Shown: positions 15,884-24,871 of the stretch, in pieces
Position numbering within the stretch: position 1 is the first letter of the stretch
How the letters are laid out: every line of letters begins with the position of its first letter
NCBI GenBank assembly: GCA_944325665.1
Contig: CALVAY010000015.1
Coordinates: forward strand, 1-43,342
DNA: 43,342 bases
Reading direction: 5' to 3'
From: Candidatus Gastranaerophilales bacterium
GTDB lineage: Bacteria; Cyanobacteriota; Vampirovibrionia; Gastranaerophilales; Gastranaerophilaceae
Notes under the pieces: model-generated
The model's database searches: none
The model's input: only the letters and a program-made list of their open reading frames with translations
What the model was told of the DNA's origin: nothing
Program-made: the position numbers and the translations under genes

Positions 15884-17251
15884 ATGAAAAAAATTGTTAT
15901 AATAGGCGGATGTGCCGCAGGGCCAAAAGTTGCCGCCAAGGCAAAAAGAGTTAACCCAAAAAATATAATTGAACTATATACGCAAGAAAACTTAATTTCA
16001 TACAGCGCTTGCGGGCTACCTTACTTTATTGAAGGAGTCGTAAAAAACATTAATCAATTAATCATAAGAACTCCCGAAGATTTTGAAAAAAAAGGGATTA
16101 AAATTTTTCTTGAGCATAAGGCACAAAAAATTCTTCCAAAGGAAAAAATTGTAATAATAAACGACAAAGAAGTTCACTATGACGAACTTGTAATTTGCAC
16201 TGGAGCAAAACCAATTAGGCCGAATATAAAAAACTATGAAGCCAATGGAGTCTATGAGCTTAGAAAAATTGAGGACGGCATAAAAATTAAAGAAGTAATG
16301 CATAAATCAAAAAAAGCGATAATTATTGGCGGAGGCTACATAGGTATTGAACTTCTTGAAGCTTTTGTTCAAAACGGACTTAGTGTAGAAGTTGTCGAAG
16401 CAAATGCAACACTTATGAGAAACTTGGATTGCGAATTTGGGGATATGATTAAAAACTATATCCAAGATGAACATTCGCAGTGGGTAAATTTTCACTTTGG
16501 CGAGATTGCTCAAGAGTTTATGGTTGATGAACAAAACAATTTCTTAGGCGTAAAAACAAAAAGCGGACTTATGCTTGAAGCAGATTTTTGCGTTGTGTGC
16601 ATAGGTGTTAAGCCAAATGTTGAAATTCTTGAAGGCACAGGAATTAAAACAGGCGCTTTTGGCGGTATCACGGTTGACAAATATTTAAGAACAAGCGAAG
16701 AAAATATTTGGGCTGCGGGAGATTGCTGCGAAACTCAATGCTATCTTACAAAACGACCTGTTTATATAGCTCTTGGAACAATTGCAAACAAAGGCGGCAG
16801 AGTTGTCGGCATAAACGCCTCAAGCAAAGAAAAAGACTGGGAAACATTTGACGGCGTACTTGCTTCCGCCATAACAAAATATTTCGGTTTAACCATTGCA
16901 ACAACAGGGCTGACGCTTGAAGCAGCAGAGAAAATTTCATCAAGATTTAATTTACACCCGATAAGCGCAACGGTTGTAAAAAAAGATAAAGCGGGCTACA
17001 TGCCTGACAGTGAAAACATTACCCTAAAAGTTGTGGCAGATAAAAATACGGGCAAAATACTGGGGGCACAAGGTATTGGGCTTGGAGATGTTAACAAAAG
17101 AATAAATGCGGTAACAAGTGCAATTCAGTCAAAAAGTACGGTTGAAGAACTTTTGCACATCGATTTGCCCTATGCACCGCCTTATTCTTCCACAATAGAT
17201 GTACTAATTACTGCACTATACAGGCTAAAAGACCAAATGAGCGAGAATTAA
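15884..17251 (+). CDS. CoA-disulfide reductase/NADH oxidase-type flavoprotein
   Basis: The 455-residue protein has an N-terminal FAD motif (KIVIIGGCAAGPKVAAKAKR) and the single redox cysteine Cys43 in YSACGLPYFIEG. A second nucleotide-binding motif, AIIIGGGYIGIELLEAF, lies at about residue 145, followed by WAAGDCCET and the C-terminal dimerisation domain. This is the CoA-disulfide reductase, NADH oxidase and persulfide reductase family, which uses one active-site Cys rather than a CxxxxC pair. It probably reduces a low-molecular-weight disulfide, persulfide or O2 with NAD(P)H. No rhodanese domain is attached. The start ATG was preferred to an in-frame TTG five codons upstream; neither has a strong ribosome site. 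It overlaps nadC tail to tail by 4 bp. Confidence 0.88.
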   Translation: MKKIVIIGGCAAGPKVAAKAKRVNPKNIIELYTQENLISYSACGLPYFIEGVVKNINQLIIRTPEDFEKKGIKIFLEHKAQKILPKEKIVIINDKEVHYDELVICTGAKPIRPNIKNYEANGVYELRKIEDGIKIKEVMHKSKKAIIIGGGYIGIELLEAFVQNGLSVEVVEANATLMRNLDCEFGDMIKNYIQDEHSQWVNFHFGEIAQEFMVDEQNNFLGVKTKSGLMLEADFCVVCIGVKPNVEILEGTGIKTGAFGGITVDKYLRTSEENIWAAGDCCETQCYLTKRPVYIALGTIANKGGRVVGINASSKEKDWETFDGVLASAITKYFGLTIATTGLTLEAAEKISSRFNLHPISATVVKKDKAGYMPDSENITLKVVADKNTGKILGAQGIGLGDVNKRINAVTSAIQSKSTVEELLHIDLPYAPPYSSTIDVLITALYRLKDQMSEN

Positions 17252-18111
17252 TCGAGATAATCAAAAGCTAAATCCAATGTTGGCGCTTTTGCAACAATTG
17301 CACTTGTAGAGATAATATCCACACCGCATTTTGCAATTTCCTCAAGCTTTTGAAAATCTACCCCGCCGCTTGCTTCGACAACAGCCTTTTTGTTAATCAG
17401 GCTAACGCATTCTTTCATTTGCTCAAGGGTCATATTGTCAAGCATAATAATATCTGCACCGCTATTAAGTGCTTCTTTAACCTGCTCAATTGTATCGCAC
17501 TCAACTTCAATCTTATGAGCATGGGAAATTGTTTTTCTCACGCTTTGAACGGCTTTTGAAATTGAACCGCCTAAAAGTGCAATATGGTTATCTTTTAACA
17601 TAACACAGTCGCACAAGTTAAAACGATGAAGGTAGCCGCCGCCTACTTTTACGGCATATTTTTCAAAAAGTCTGAAGTTCGGGGTATTTTTTCTTGTATC
17701 AACAACTCTTGCACCGTATTTTCCTGCAATTTCTTGGAATTTTCTTGTAAAGGTTGCAATACCGCTCATCCTTTGAGTGAAATTAAGAGCAAGTCTTTCA
17801 CCCGTTAAAATATATCTTGCACTGCCTGAAATTTTAGCTATTTTATCACCTTTTTTAATTTCATCACCGTCATTAAAGTAAAATTCAACTTTTACTTTGT
17901 CTTTTGCCAAAACTTCAAAAACAATTCTAAAAACATCTGCGCCGCAGAAAACACCGTCATTTCTTGTTGTTAAATAAACGCAAAATTGAGCGTCTTTGTC
18001 TAAGCACTCACAAATAGAGTCGGTAGAAATATCACCATAGCCAATATCCTCAACTAGTGCATCTTTGACGTATTTTTCAACCATAAAATCATTCAGCAAA
18101 AATTTTGCCAT
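17248..18111 (-). CDS. nadC: Nicotinate-nucleotide pyrophosphorylase (quinolinate phosphoribosyltransferase)
   Basis: The 287-residue product converts quinolinate and PRPP to nicotinate mononucleotide, CO2 and PPi in NAD synthesis. Marks are EDIGYGDISTD, LNFTQRMSGIAT, DTRKNTPNFRLFEKYAV, GGGYLHRFNLCD, MLKDNHI and the C-terminal VEASGGVDFQKLEEIAKCGV. Length is normal. Its ATG lies inside the end of nadB (23-bp overlap) with GAGGTAG just before it, so translation is coupled to nadB. nadA, the partner quinolinate synthase, is not in the window. Confidence 0.97.
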   Translation of the reverse strand: MAKFLLNDFMVEKYVKDALVEDIGYGDISTDSICECLDKDAQFCVYLTTRNDGVFCGADVFRIVFEVLAKDKVKVEFYFNDGDEIKKGDKIAKISGSARYILTGERLALNFTQRMSGIATFTRKFQEIAGKYGARVVDTRKNTPNFRLFEKYAVKVGGGYLHRFNLCDCVMLKDNHIALLGGSISKAVQSVRKTISHAHKIEVECDTIEQVKEALNSGADIIMLDNMTLEQMKECVSLINKKAVVEASGGVDFQKLEEIAKCGVDIISTSAIVAKAPTLDLAFDYLD

Positions 18112-19735
18112 TTTCTACCTCGCTATCTGATTTTTTACACAGATTTGTTTTCTCTTCGCTTTTTGTATCGCCTTGCGGAAAGTCTTCTCTAAAATGAGCA
18201 CCCACAGAGTTTTCTCTTTTAAGTGCAGCCTTAGTTACAAGATTTGCCACAAGCAGCATGTTTTTAACTTCATAACAATCACCTATGTGAGCGCAAGTTG
18301 AAGAAGAAATTATTTTTGAAATATCTTCAAGCTCTCTTTGAGCCTTTAGCAATCTTTCCTTATTCCTTACAATTCCGACATTTTCCCACATGGTATTTTT
18401 AATTTTGTTTTTAATGTCTTCAATGTCCATATCGTTAAATTCGCAGACATTGTCTGTTTCTTGGACATATTTATCAAGAATAGCCTTCACTTTTTCATCA
18501 AAATTCTTTGGCGCATCCAGATTACCTTCAGAAAGATAATCTGCAAGTTCATAAGCGCTTACAACGCACTCAAGAAGAGAGTTTGAGGCAAGCCTGTTTG
18601 CACCGTGAAAACCACTGCAAGAAGCTTCACCTATTGCATATAGATTTTCAATATTTGTTTCGCCGACAATATTTGTTTCAATACCGCCCATAAAGTAGTG
18701 TGCAGCCGGTGCAACAGGAATTAAACCGTCAGATATATCAACTCCTGAGTCCTTACAGCTTTTTGAAATACTTGGAAATCTGTTTTTAAAATATTCAAGC
18801 CCCATTTGCGAAACGTCCAAAAAGACATTGTCGTCATTGTTTTCAAGCATTGTGGTAAATATTGCTCTGGCTACAACATCTCTTGGTGCAAGTTCTCCTT
18901 TAGGGTTAAATTTTGTAGCAAAATAGTTACCTTGTGAATCACACAGTTTTGCACCCGCACCCCTGACCGCTTCAGATACAAGTGGCATAGAAAGCGTGTT
19001 ATTTACGGCAAGTGCAGTCGGGTGAAACTGAACAAACTCCATATCTTTAACTTTAGCACCTGCTCTATACGCTAGAGCAATACCGTCGCCTGTTGTTTGG
19101 GCAGGATTTGTTGTATGAGCATAAATTTGCCCTATGCCGCCAGTAGCAATTACAACAGAGTTTGAATAAACAGCCTCATACTCATCAGTTTCACGGTTGT
19201 ACACAACCACACCTTTGGCAGAATTTGTACTGTCAACAAGAATTTCAACCGCTATTGTATGTTCATATACTTCAATATCTTCGCATTCACGAACTCTTTG
19301 ACACAAGACATCTTCAATTGCTCTGCCTGTATAATCTTTAACGTGCAAAATTCTTGGCACGCTGTGTGCAGCTTCCAAGGCAAAGCTCAATTTACCTTCG
19401 TCGGTTTTATCGAAGTCAACACCAAGTTTTATTAAATCTTGAATTGCAGCGGACGAGTTTTGAGAAATAAATTTTACAACATTAAAATCATTCAAACCAC
19501 AGCCTGCTTTAATAGTGTCGCTAACGTGGGAGCTTATTGAGTCAGCCTTGTTAAATTCCGGTAACACGGCTACAATACCGCCCTGAGCCAATCTTGAATT
19601 AGAATCTTCAAGATTGGATTTTGTGATTACTAAAACTCCATCCTTTAAGTGCTTTTGAGAGGCAACTTTAAGAGCTAAATATAGGCCTGAAACACCGCTC
19701 CCAATTATAACAACAGAATATTTTGAATATTTCAT
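18089..19735 (-). CDS. nadB: L-aspartate oxidase
   Basis: The 548-residue FAD enzyme oxidises L-aspartate to iminoaspartate for quinolinate synthesis. It shows the FAD motif VVIIGSGVSGLYLALKVA, LAQGGIVAVL, AAHSVPRILHVKDYTGRAIE, FVQFHPTAL, SEAVRGAGAKL and HGANRLASNSLLECVV. Length is normal for NadB; the C-terminal region ends in HFREDFPQ and a polar tail that encodes the nadC ribosome site. AAAGG precedes the ATG. The gene is 72 bp downstream of the DUF2400 gene and may be read from its own promoter. In an anaerobe fumarate would be the likely acceptor. Confidence 0.96.
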   Translation of the reverse strand: MKYSKYSVVIIGSGVSGLYLALKVASQKHLKDGVLVITKSNLEDSNSRLAQGGIVAVLPEFNKADSISSHVSDTIKAGCGLNDFNVVKFISQNSSAAIQDLIKLGVDFDKTDEGKLSFALEAAHSVPRILHVKDYTGRAIEDVLCQRVRECEDIEVYEHTIAVEILVDSTNSAKGVVVYNRETDEYEAVYSNSVVIATGGIGQIYAHTTNPAQTTGDGIALAYRAGAKVKDMEFVQFHPTALAVNNTLSMPLVSEAVRGAGAKLCDSQGNYFATKFNPKGELAPRDVVARAIFTTMLENNDDNVFLDVSQMGLEYFKNRFPSISKSCKDSGVDISDGLIPVAPAAHYFMGGIETNIVGETNIENLYAIGEASCSGFHGANRLASNSLLECVVSAYELADYLSEGNLDAPKNFDEKVKAILDKYVQETDNVCEFNDMDIEDIKNKIKNTMWENVGIVRNKERLLKAQRELEDISKIISSSTCAHIGDCYEVKNMLLVANLVTKAALKRENSVGAHFREDFPQGDTKSEEKTNLCKKSDSEVENGKIFAE

Positions 19736-19807
19736 ATATACCTTTAAGGTGATTAACCTTTTATTCTTACATTAATATTTTAATACAAATATTTTACTAA
19801 TCCATGC

Positions 19808-20554
19808 TTAAAGGTCATTGTTTTGGTCAATTCCTGCACCAAATAAAGCAAAATCGTATTTTACAGGGTCGCTTTCGTCAAATTCTTTTAGTTTTTCCGT
19901 AAGCTCAACTACCGATTTAAAATCATTGGATTTTCTGCTTAAAAGCCCCAACTCTCTTGAAACTCTTGCAACATGGGTATCAAGAGGGATTAGAAGTTTG
20001 TCTGCACCAATAAAGTCCCAAAGCCCAATATCCACCGGCCCGCGCCTTATCATCCAGCGAAGAAACATATTCATCCTCTTTAGCGCACCGCCGTTTTCAA
20101 CCTTTGCAAATAAATGACAAAAGCCTAATTCGGGGGTTTTAACGGTTGAATAGAAAAAATCATTAACCGCCTCAAACATCTTATTTTGCCTGTATCCGTT
20201 ACAAAACAGCTCTTCAAGAGAGGAATTATCTTCCCTGTATAATTTGTTTAAAGCAAGCAGGAGTGAATTTATATCAGGATATTTTACAAAACGGTAAACA
20301 AAAGAGGAAAATTCTTTTTGATTTTTGTGATACTCCAAAATGTACTCAAAAGGAGAGTTGTGCATAATTTCAAAAATTAAATTCAACTTTTGAATAAAGG
20401 CTTCTCTTCTTCCAAAAGAAAAAAGAGCAGCAATAAAAGAGGCAATTTCAATATCTTGTTTTTTTGAAAACCTGTGTGCAAACTGCACAGGGTCGTTTTT
20501 TATAAAGTCTTTGGTTTCGTATTTTTTAACAAGGTTGTCTAAATATTGTTTCAT
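19808..20554 (-). CDS. DUF2400/TIGR02757 family protein
   Basis: The 248-residue product matches the TIGR02757 family as I remember it: KYETKDFIKNDPVQFAHRFS and EIASFIAALFSFGRRE near the N-terminus. MFLRWMIRRGPVDIGLWDFI, LLIPLDTHVARVSRELGL and PVKYDFALFGAGI are in the C-terminal half. The function of the family is unknown; it is conserved in Bacteroidetes, Proteobacteria and others. The Asp-Thr-His in LDTHVARV and the Arg-rich stretch could be functional. It overlaps tadA by 4 bp and is the last gene of the six-gene unit that begins with nfeD. Confidence 0.87.
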   Translation of the reverse strand: MKQYLDNLVKKYETKDFIKNDPVQFAHRFSKKQDIEIASFIAALFSFGRREAFIQKLNLIFEIMHNSPFEYILEYHKNQKEFSSFVYRFVKYPDINSLLLALNKLYREDNSSLEELFCNGYRQNKMFEAVNDFFYSTVKTPELGFCHLFAKVENGGALKRMNMFLRWMIRRGPVDIGLWDFIGADKLLIPLDTHVARVSRELGLLSRKSNDFKSVVELTEKLKEFDESDPVKYDFALFGAGIDQNNDL

Positions 20555-20997
20555 TTTCTAAGCCTTAAAAAATATTCTTTAATAACATTATCGCACTCAT
20601 TTTCAAGTATTCCGCCAAAAATGTTTATCTTTGCGTTTGAAAGCTCACACAGGTTAATTTTTGAGCCAAAAGCGCCGTAGTTTAAGTCATAAGAGCCAAA
20701 ATAAACATTTTTAATTCTTGAATTTAATATTGCCCAAGCGCACATTGGGCAAGGTTCAAGCGTAACGTACAAGTCGCACTCAACAAGCCTCCAAGTATTA
20801 AGTTTTTTGGAAGCCTCTTTTAGAGCTAAAATTTCAGCATGAGCAGATACATCTAAGTGTTTTTCTTTTAGATTATGAGCAGAGGCAATTATCTCGCCGT
20901 CTTTAATAATAACGCAGCCGACAGGAATATCCTCTGATGACTTTTTTGCGCACTCAAGAGCGGCTTTCATATATTGATTTTGGGAACTATTGAACAT
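20551..20997 (-). CDS. tadA: tRNA-specific adenosine deaminase
   Basis: The 148-residue deaminase converts A34 of tRNA-Arg(ACG) to inosine. The zinc-binding and catalytic motif is HAE at residues 53-55 (SAHAEILAL) and PCPMC at 82-86 (TLEPCPMCAWAI). IPVGCVIIKDGEIIA and the Asn in SAHNLKEKH match TadA. Length is normal. The start overlaps the end of the histidine kinase gene by 11 bp, and the end overlaps the DUF2400 gene by 4 bp, so this essential enzyme appears translationally tied to a two-component system. A general cytidine or guanine deaminase is less likely, given the motifs. Confidence 0.93.
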   Translation of the reverse strand: MFNSSQNQYMKAALECAKKSSEDIPVGCVIIKDGEIIASAHNLKEKHLDVSAHAEILALKEASKKLNTWRLVECDLYVTLEPCPMCAWAILNSRIKNVYFGSYDLNYGAFGSKINLCELSNAKINIFGGILENECDNVIKEYFLRLRK

Positions 20998-22639
20998 AAT
21001 CGTTAAAAGTTAAAGTAATTTTGAAATAATTATCTGAACAGTCAAGAGAAATATCTATATACATAGCTGCGCACAAGCCTTTTACAATGTACAGACCAAG
21101 ACCTGTCCCCCTTGTTGTTCTTGTTAATTCGGAGTCTGTCCTTATAAATTTATCAAAAATCTTATCCTGCATATTTTTTGCAATAGGCAAGGATTTGTTT
21201 TTTATCTCAACAGTCGGAATAGAATTAGCATTATATGCTCTAATAACAATCGGCTCGTCATCTTGATTGTACTTAACCGCATTATCGCACAGGTTAATTA
21301 AAATCTGCTCAAGCCTGTCAGAATCCGCATAGATATTTTTAAGGTCATCAGCCACATCTACAACAAATTTTGAGTTGTTTGAATTAGCATACAAAACAGA
21401 GTTTTCAATAGCTTCAGCCAGGTTTATTTCAACCTTGTTAAGCTGAATAGAAAAGCTTTCAATTTCAGGTACAACAAGCAAGTCCTCAACCATTCTTGAA
21501 AGCCTTTGCGCCTGCTGTTTTATAATCTTTAAGGATTTATTTTTTGTTTCATCATCAATTTTAATATCCTGACGCATTAACCTGCTGCAATAGCCTACAA
21601 TACTGGTTAGAGGGGTTCTAAACTCATGGCTTATAGCGTTAACCAAGTTTGTTCTAAATTCATTTAATCTTTCAAGCTCAACGTTTTTCTCGGACAAGTC
21701 ATGATAAGATTGGTGAATTTTATTTGCCATATAGTTAAATTCTTTTGCAAGGAAAACAATTTCATGTGGAGTAAAGGCGCTTTTTAACAGGTGAATTTTG
21801 CGCTCATAACTGCCTTTTGAAATCGCAATAATACCTTTGAACAACTGTCTGATGTTGATATAAAGGTAAAAAGTGTACATACCGACGATTGCAATAATAA
21901 AAATTGCAGCCAAAGAAAGTGCCAAAACTATTCTAAAGCGCGCTGTGTCAATTGTCGCATTTGTAATTTTCTCTGTTGTATTAACCATTACAACCCATTT
22001 AGGGTTTTTAAGGGCATAATAAGCGCTTGGCTGGTTTTTAAACTTGTTAAATAAATCCGAATTTTCAAAAATCATATTTTTTGGTAAATCGGATACCAAA
22101 GCAAAAAACTCAGGGGTTTCACCAACATTTGATGCAATTAATTTACCTTCTTGAGTTGCAATATATATCTGCCTTTTTTCGTTTTTATACCTTTTTACGA
22201 CAGCGTTTTGCATATTTGCAATGTCAATTTCACCCAAAAGAAAATATTCATCGTTTATTGGTGCATATATTCTGATTTTTGAGCCATCCTCGCTTGCAGA
22301 ATATATTTCATTTGGCATTTTTGAATTTGGTAAAATCTGCAAATTTTGGATATTGGTATTTGTACGCTCAATTTCAGATAAAAAATCAACCCTGTCCGAT
22401 GCGTACGGCATAAAAGTCAAAGCATCCGCTACTTGTTTTAAATTTGACCTTGAAAAGCTAAGGTAAGACTCAACATTTTCCGCAATTGAGCGTGAAATCT
22501 CTAACGCGCTGTAATTAAGCTCGCGTCTCAGTGTTTGCTGCTGTATGTTTGAGATAATAAGCCCGATAGTTACAAAGGGTATTAAAACGGCAAACAAAAG
22601 TACGATTATGATTTGTTGAGCAATTTTTAATCTTTGCAT
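20987..22639 (-). CDS. Membrane sensor histidine kinase (HAMP, HisKA, HATPase)
   Basis: The 550-residue kinase has a transmembrane span at about residues 8-30 and an extracytoplasmic sensor of about 200 residues. The latter has a Cache-like ending (ALKNPKWVVMVNTTEKI). A second span lies at about 235-262, followed by a HAMP region and a coiled coil. The H box is NAISHEFRTPLTSIVGY with phospho-acceptor His338. The N box NLCDNAVKYNQ and the ATP-lid G box TRGTGLGLYIVKG follow. It starts 2 bp after the response-regulator stop, so the two form a cognate pair. The ligand is unknown. Its end overlaps tadA by 11 bp. Confidence 0.93.
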   Translation of the reverse strand: MQRLKIAQQIIIVLLFAVLIPFVTIGLIISNIQQQTLRRELNYSALEISRSIAENVESYLSFSRSNLKQVADALTFMPYASDRVDFLSEIERTNTNIQNLQILPNSKMPNEIYSASEDGSKIRIYAPINDEYFLLGEIDIANMQNAVVKRYKNEKRQIYIATQEGKLIASNVGETPEFFALVSDLPKNMIFENSDLFNKFKNQPSAYYALKNPKWVVMVNTTEKITNATIDTARFRIVLALSLAAIFIIAIVGMYTFYLYINIRQLFKGIIAISKGSYERKIHLLKSAFTPHEIVFLAKEFNYMANKIHQSYHDLSEKNVELERLNEFRTNLVNAISHEFRTPLTSIVGYCSRLMRQDIKIDDETKNKSLKIIKQQAQRLSRMVEDLLVVPEIESFSIQLNKVEINLAEAIENSVLYANSNNSKFVVDVADDLKNIYADSDRLEQILINLCDNAVKYNQDDEPIVIRAYNANSIPTVEIKNKSLPIAKNMQDKIFDKFIRTDSELTRTTRGTGLGLYIVKGLCAAMYIDISLDCSDNYFKITLTFNDYVQ

Positions 22640-22641
22640 TA

Positions 22642-23361
22642 CTACTCCTCAAGCGAACCGAACGGAGTAAGCTTGTAGCCGACATTTGTAACCGTGTGAA
22701 GGTATTTTGGATGCCTTGTGTCTTCTTCGATTTTTTGCCTTAATGAACCGACATGGACTCTTACCATTCTTACATCTTCATCTGAGCCGTAGCCCCAAAC
22801 CTCATCCAATAGCGTTGCCAAGGTAACAGGGTTATTTAAGTGCTGCAAAAGGCAATATAAAATTTCAAACTCTGTCGGAGTAAGTTTAATTTTTTTATCC
22901 AAAATAACTGTTTCAAGAGAATCAGGCAAAATTTCTATATCGCCCGCTCTTAAAACTTCTTTTGAATCGGCTTGCTCGGAAGCTGATTCAGAACGCCTCA
23001 ATAAAGCCCTTATGTGCAGTAAGACCTCTTGAACATCAAAAGGCTTAACCAAATAATCATCCGCACCACAGTCAAAACCTTCTGTTTTATCATTAATTGT
23101 ACCTTTTGCCGTGAGCATAAGTACGGGAATTGAAGGTTTTACAAGCCTGATGTTTTTGCAAACATCATACCCGTTCATCTTTGGCATCATGACATCAAGC
23201 AAAATAAGATCATAGTTATTTTCAAGCGCTTTTTTTAAACCCTCTTCGCCGTCTTTTGCGCTATCAACAATATAGCCGCTCTGGGCAATATCGAAGGTCA
23301 AAAGCTCTCTTATTTGTTCATCATCATCAACTACTAATAATCTTTTGTTGCTTTTTGTCAT
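22642..23361 (-). CDS. OmpR-family response regulator
   Basis: The 239-residue regulator has a receiver domain with the acidic pair VVDDDEQ, phospho-acceptor Asp56 in LILLDVMMPK, and conserved Thr/Lys in MLTAKG and DDYLVKPF. It is joined to a winged-helix DNA-binding domain (LTPTEFEILYCLLQ, VWGYGSDEDVRMVRVHVGSL, TVTNVGYKL). The second of two close ATGs was chosen because AAAGG sits at proper distance only from it. The gene lies between qmcA (9 bp) and the kinase gene (2 bp). The targets are unknown; the operon itself is a natural candidate. Confidence 0.94.
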   Translation of the reverse strand: MTKSNKRLLVVDDDEQIRELLTFDIAQSGYIVDSAKDGEEGLKKALENNYDLILLDVMMPKMNGYDVCKNIRLVKPSIPVLMLTAKGTINDKTEGFDCGADDYLVKPFDVQEVLLHIRALLRRSESASEQADSKEVLRAGDIEILPDSLETVILDKKIKLTPTEFEILYCLLQHLNNPVTLATLLDEVWGYGSDEDVRMVRVHVGSLRQKIEEDTRHPKYLHTVTNVGYKLTPFGSLEE

Positions 23362-23370
23362 ACTCATCCT

Positions 23371-24339
23371 TTATTTCTTATCAAACATTTGTTTAATACC
23401 GTCAACAGAACTTAAAATTCCTGTTGCTTCATAAGGCATATAAACAACTTTATTGTCTTTTCCGCTTGTCATTTCTTGCAAGGTTTCAATATATTTCATT
23501 GCAATTAAGTATTTATCAGGCTGCCCGTTATTACTTAAGGCATCAATAATATTTCTGATAGCTTGTGCTTCACCTTCCGCTTCTCTGATACGGGCTTGCG
23601 CTTTACCTTCAGCCACAAGAATTTCAGCTTGCTTTTCACCTTCAGCTTTATTGATTTGACTTTCTTTAATACCTTCAGCTTCAAGAATTGCAGCTTTTTT
23701 AAGACCTTCAGCCTCAAGGATAGCAGCACGTCTGTCTCTTTCCGCCTTCATTTGTTTTTCCATAGCATTTTGGATTTCTTTTGGCGGAATGATGTCTTGA
23801 AGTTCAACTCTATTAATCTTTACGCCCCATTTGTTTGTAGCTTCATCCAAGATTGCTCTTAATTTTTCATTTATAATGTCTCTGGAAGTAAATGTAGTGT
23901 CTAAATCCATTTCACCTATAACGTTTCTTAGTGTTGTTTGAGTTAATTTTTCAATAGCTTCGGGTAAATTTTCAATTTCATACACCGCACTTTTTGGATC
24001 TACAATTTGAAAATATAAAAGCGCATTGATAGAGATTGTAACGTTATCTTTTGTAATTACGTTTTGACGAGGGAAGTCAAAAACACTTTCCCTTAAATCG
24101 ATTTTATCAACGGTTGTGTAAACACTGTATGTGTCGCCATTTGCCAGTCTTACAACTTTTTTCCAATGAACTCCTCGAACAGTGTCAACAAAAGGAATAA
24201 TAAACTGTAAGCCGGGGCTTAAAATTCGGTTAAATCTTCCTAAACGCTCAATTATCATAACTTGAGCCTGATTAACAATTTTAAAACCGCTCAGGAAAAA
24301 TACCGCAACCAAAACTATAAAAATCAAAAATAAAGGCAT
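23371..24339 (-). CDS. qmcA: SPFH/stomatin-family membrane protein (QmcA-like)
   Basis: The 322-residue product has an N-terminal membrane anchor (PLFLIFIVLVAVFFLSGF) and the SPFH/band-7 domain, with VMIIERLGRFNRILSPGL and VNQAQ, then FPRQNVITKDNVTISINALL. A long Ala/Glu/Lys-rich coiled coil at about 195-265 contains repeats of the type AAILEAEG and AEGEKQAE. These proteins form ring-shaped cages or membrane microdomains, often with an NfeD partner. GGGGAG precedes the ATG. The nfeD gene ends 4 bp upstream, so the standard NfeD-SPFH pair is present, here joined to a two-component system. Confidence 0.92.
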   Translation of the reverse strand: MPLFLIFIVLVAVFFLSGFKIVNQAQVMIIERLGRFNRILSPGLQFIIPFVDTVRGVHWKKVVRLANGDTYSVYTTVDKIDLRESVFDFPRQNVITKDNVTISINALLYFQIVDPKSAVYEIENLPEAIEKLTQTTLRNVIGEMDLDTTFTSRDIINEKLRAILDEATNKWGVKINRVELQDIIPPKEIQNAMEKQMKAERDRRAAILEAEGLKKAAILEAEGIKESQINKAEGEKQAEILVAEGKAQARIREAEGEAQAIRNIIDALSNNGQPDKYLIAMKYIETLQEMTSGKDNKVVYMPYEATGILSSVDGIKQMFDKK

Positions 24340-24343
24340 TATT

Positions 24344-24790
24344 TTACTCCCCTTTTACCTTTTCTACAAACATTATAAGACTTTCGTTTCTTATTATTTT
24401 AACCATTTCGCCCGCTTTAATCTCTTCTCCCGTTTGAGATTTAGCTTGCCAAACTTCTCCGTAAATTTTTATTGTACCCAAGCCATCCGTTTGAGGCTTT
24501 GCAATATCGCTTAAAACTTGAGCAACGCTACCTATATATTTTGCCTCAATACCTGTTTTTTCCGAGTTATTTAGTTTTCTTTTCATATAAGGTCTTACTG
24601 TAAAGAAAAACAAAAAAGCAAACACGGCAAAAGTAACACCTTGAATCCAATATTCATCAGGCGCTTTAAATGCCGCTATTGCAGTAAAGAAGGCAGCTCC
24701 GCTTAGAGTTAGGAAAAACATGGACGGATTTAGCATCTCAAGAAATAAAAATGCAAATCCTAAAATAGCCCAAATTTTATATAAATCCAT
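24344..24790 (-). CDS. NfeD-like membrane protein (short form)
   Basis: The 148-residue product has two to three hydrophobic spans (YKIWAILGFAFLFLEML, MFFLTLSGAAFFTAIAAF, GVTFAVFAFLFFFTVRPY). A C-terminal OB-fold domain follows, with GSVAQVLSDI, GTIKIYGEVWQAKS and GEEIKAGEMVKIIR. This is the short NfeD class without the serine-protease domain and is the usual partner of SPFH proteins such as QmcA. It is the first gene of the six-gene unit. The protein probably stabilises or localises the SPFH assembly in the inner membrane. Confidence 0.9.
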   Translation of the reverse strand: MDLYKIWAILGFAFLFLEMLNPSMFFLTLSGAAFFTAIAAFKAPDEYWIQGVTFAVFAFLFFFTVRPYMKRKLNNSEKTGIEAKYIGSVAQVLSDIAKPQTDGLGTIKIYGEVWQAKSQTGEEIKAGEMVKIIRNESLIMFVEKVKGE

Positions 24791-24871
24791 ATTCTACCTC
24801 TTTTGTCTGACATACTAAGTCTAGTGGCTTTAAGGCTTTGTGTCAATTATACAAAGAGTTCTTTACAAAGA

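Noticed and set aside
23535-23862. Overlapping frames in both directions in the qmcA coiled coil
   Set aside because: They are repetitive by-products of the Ala/Glu/Lys repeats of QmcA and have no start signals.
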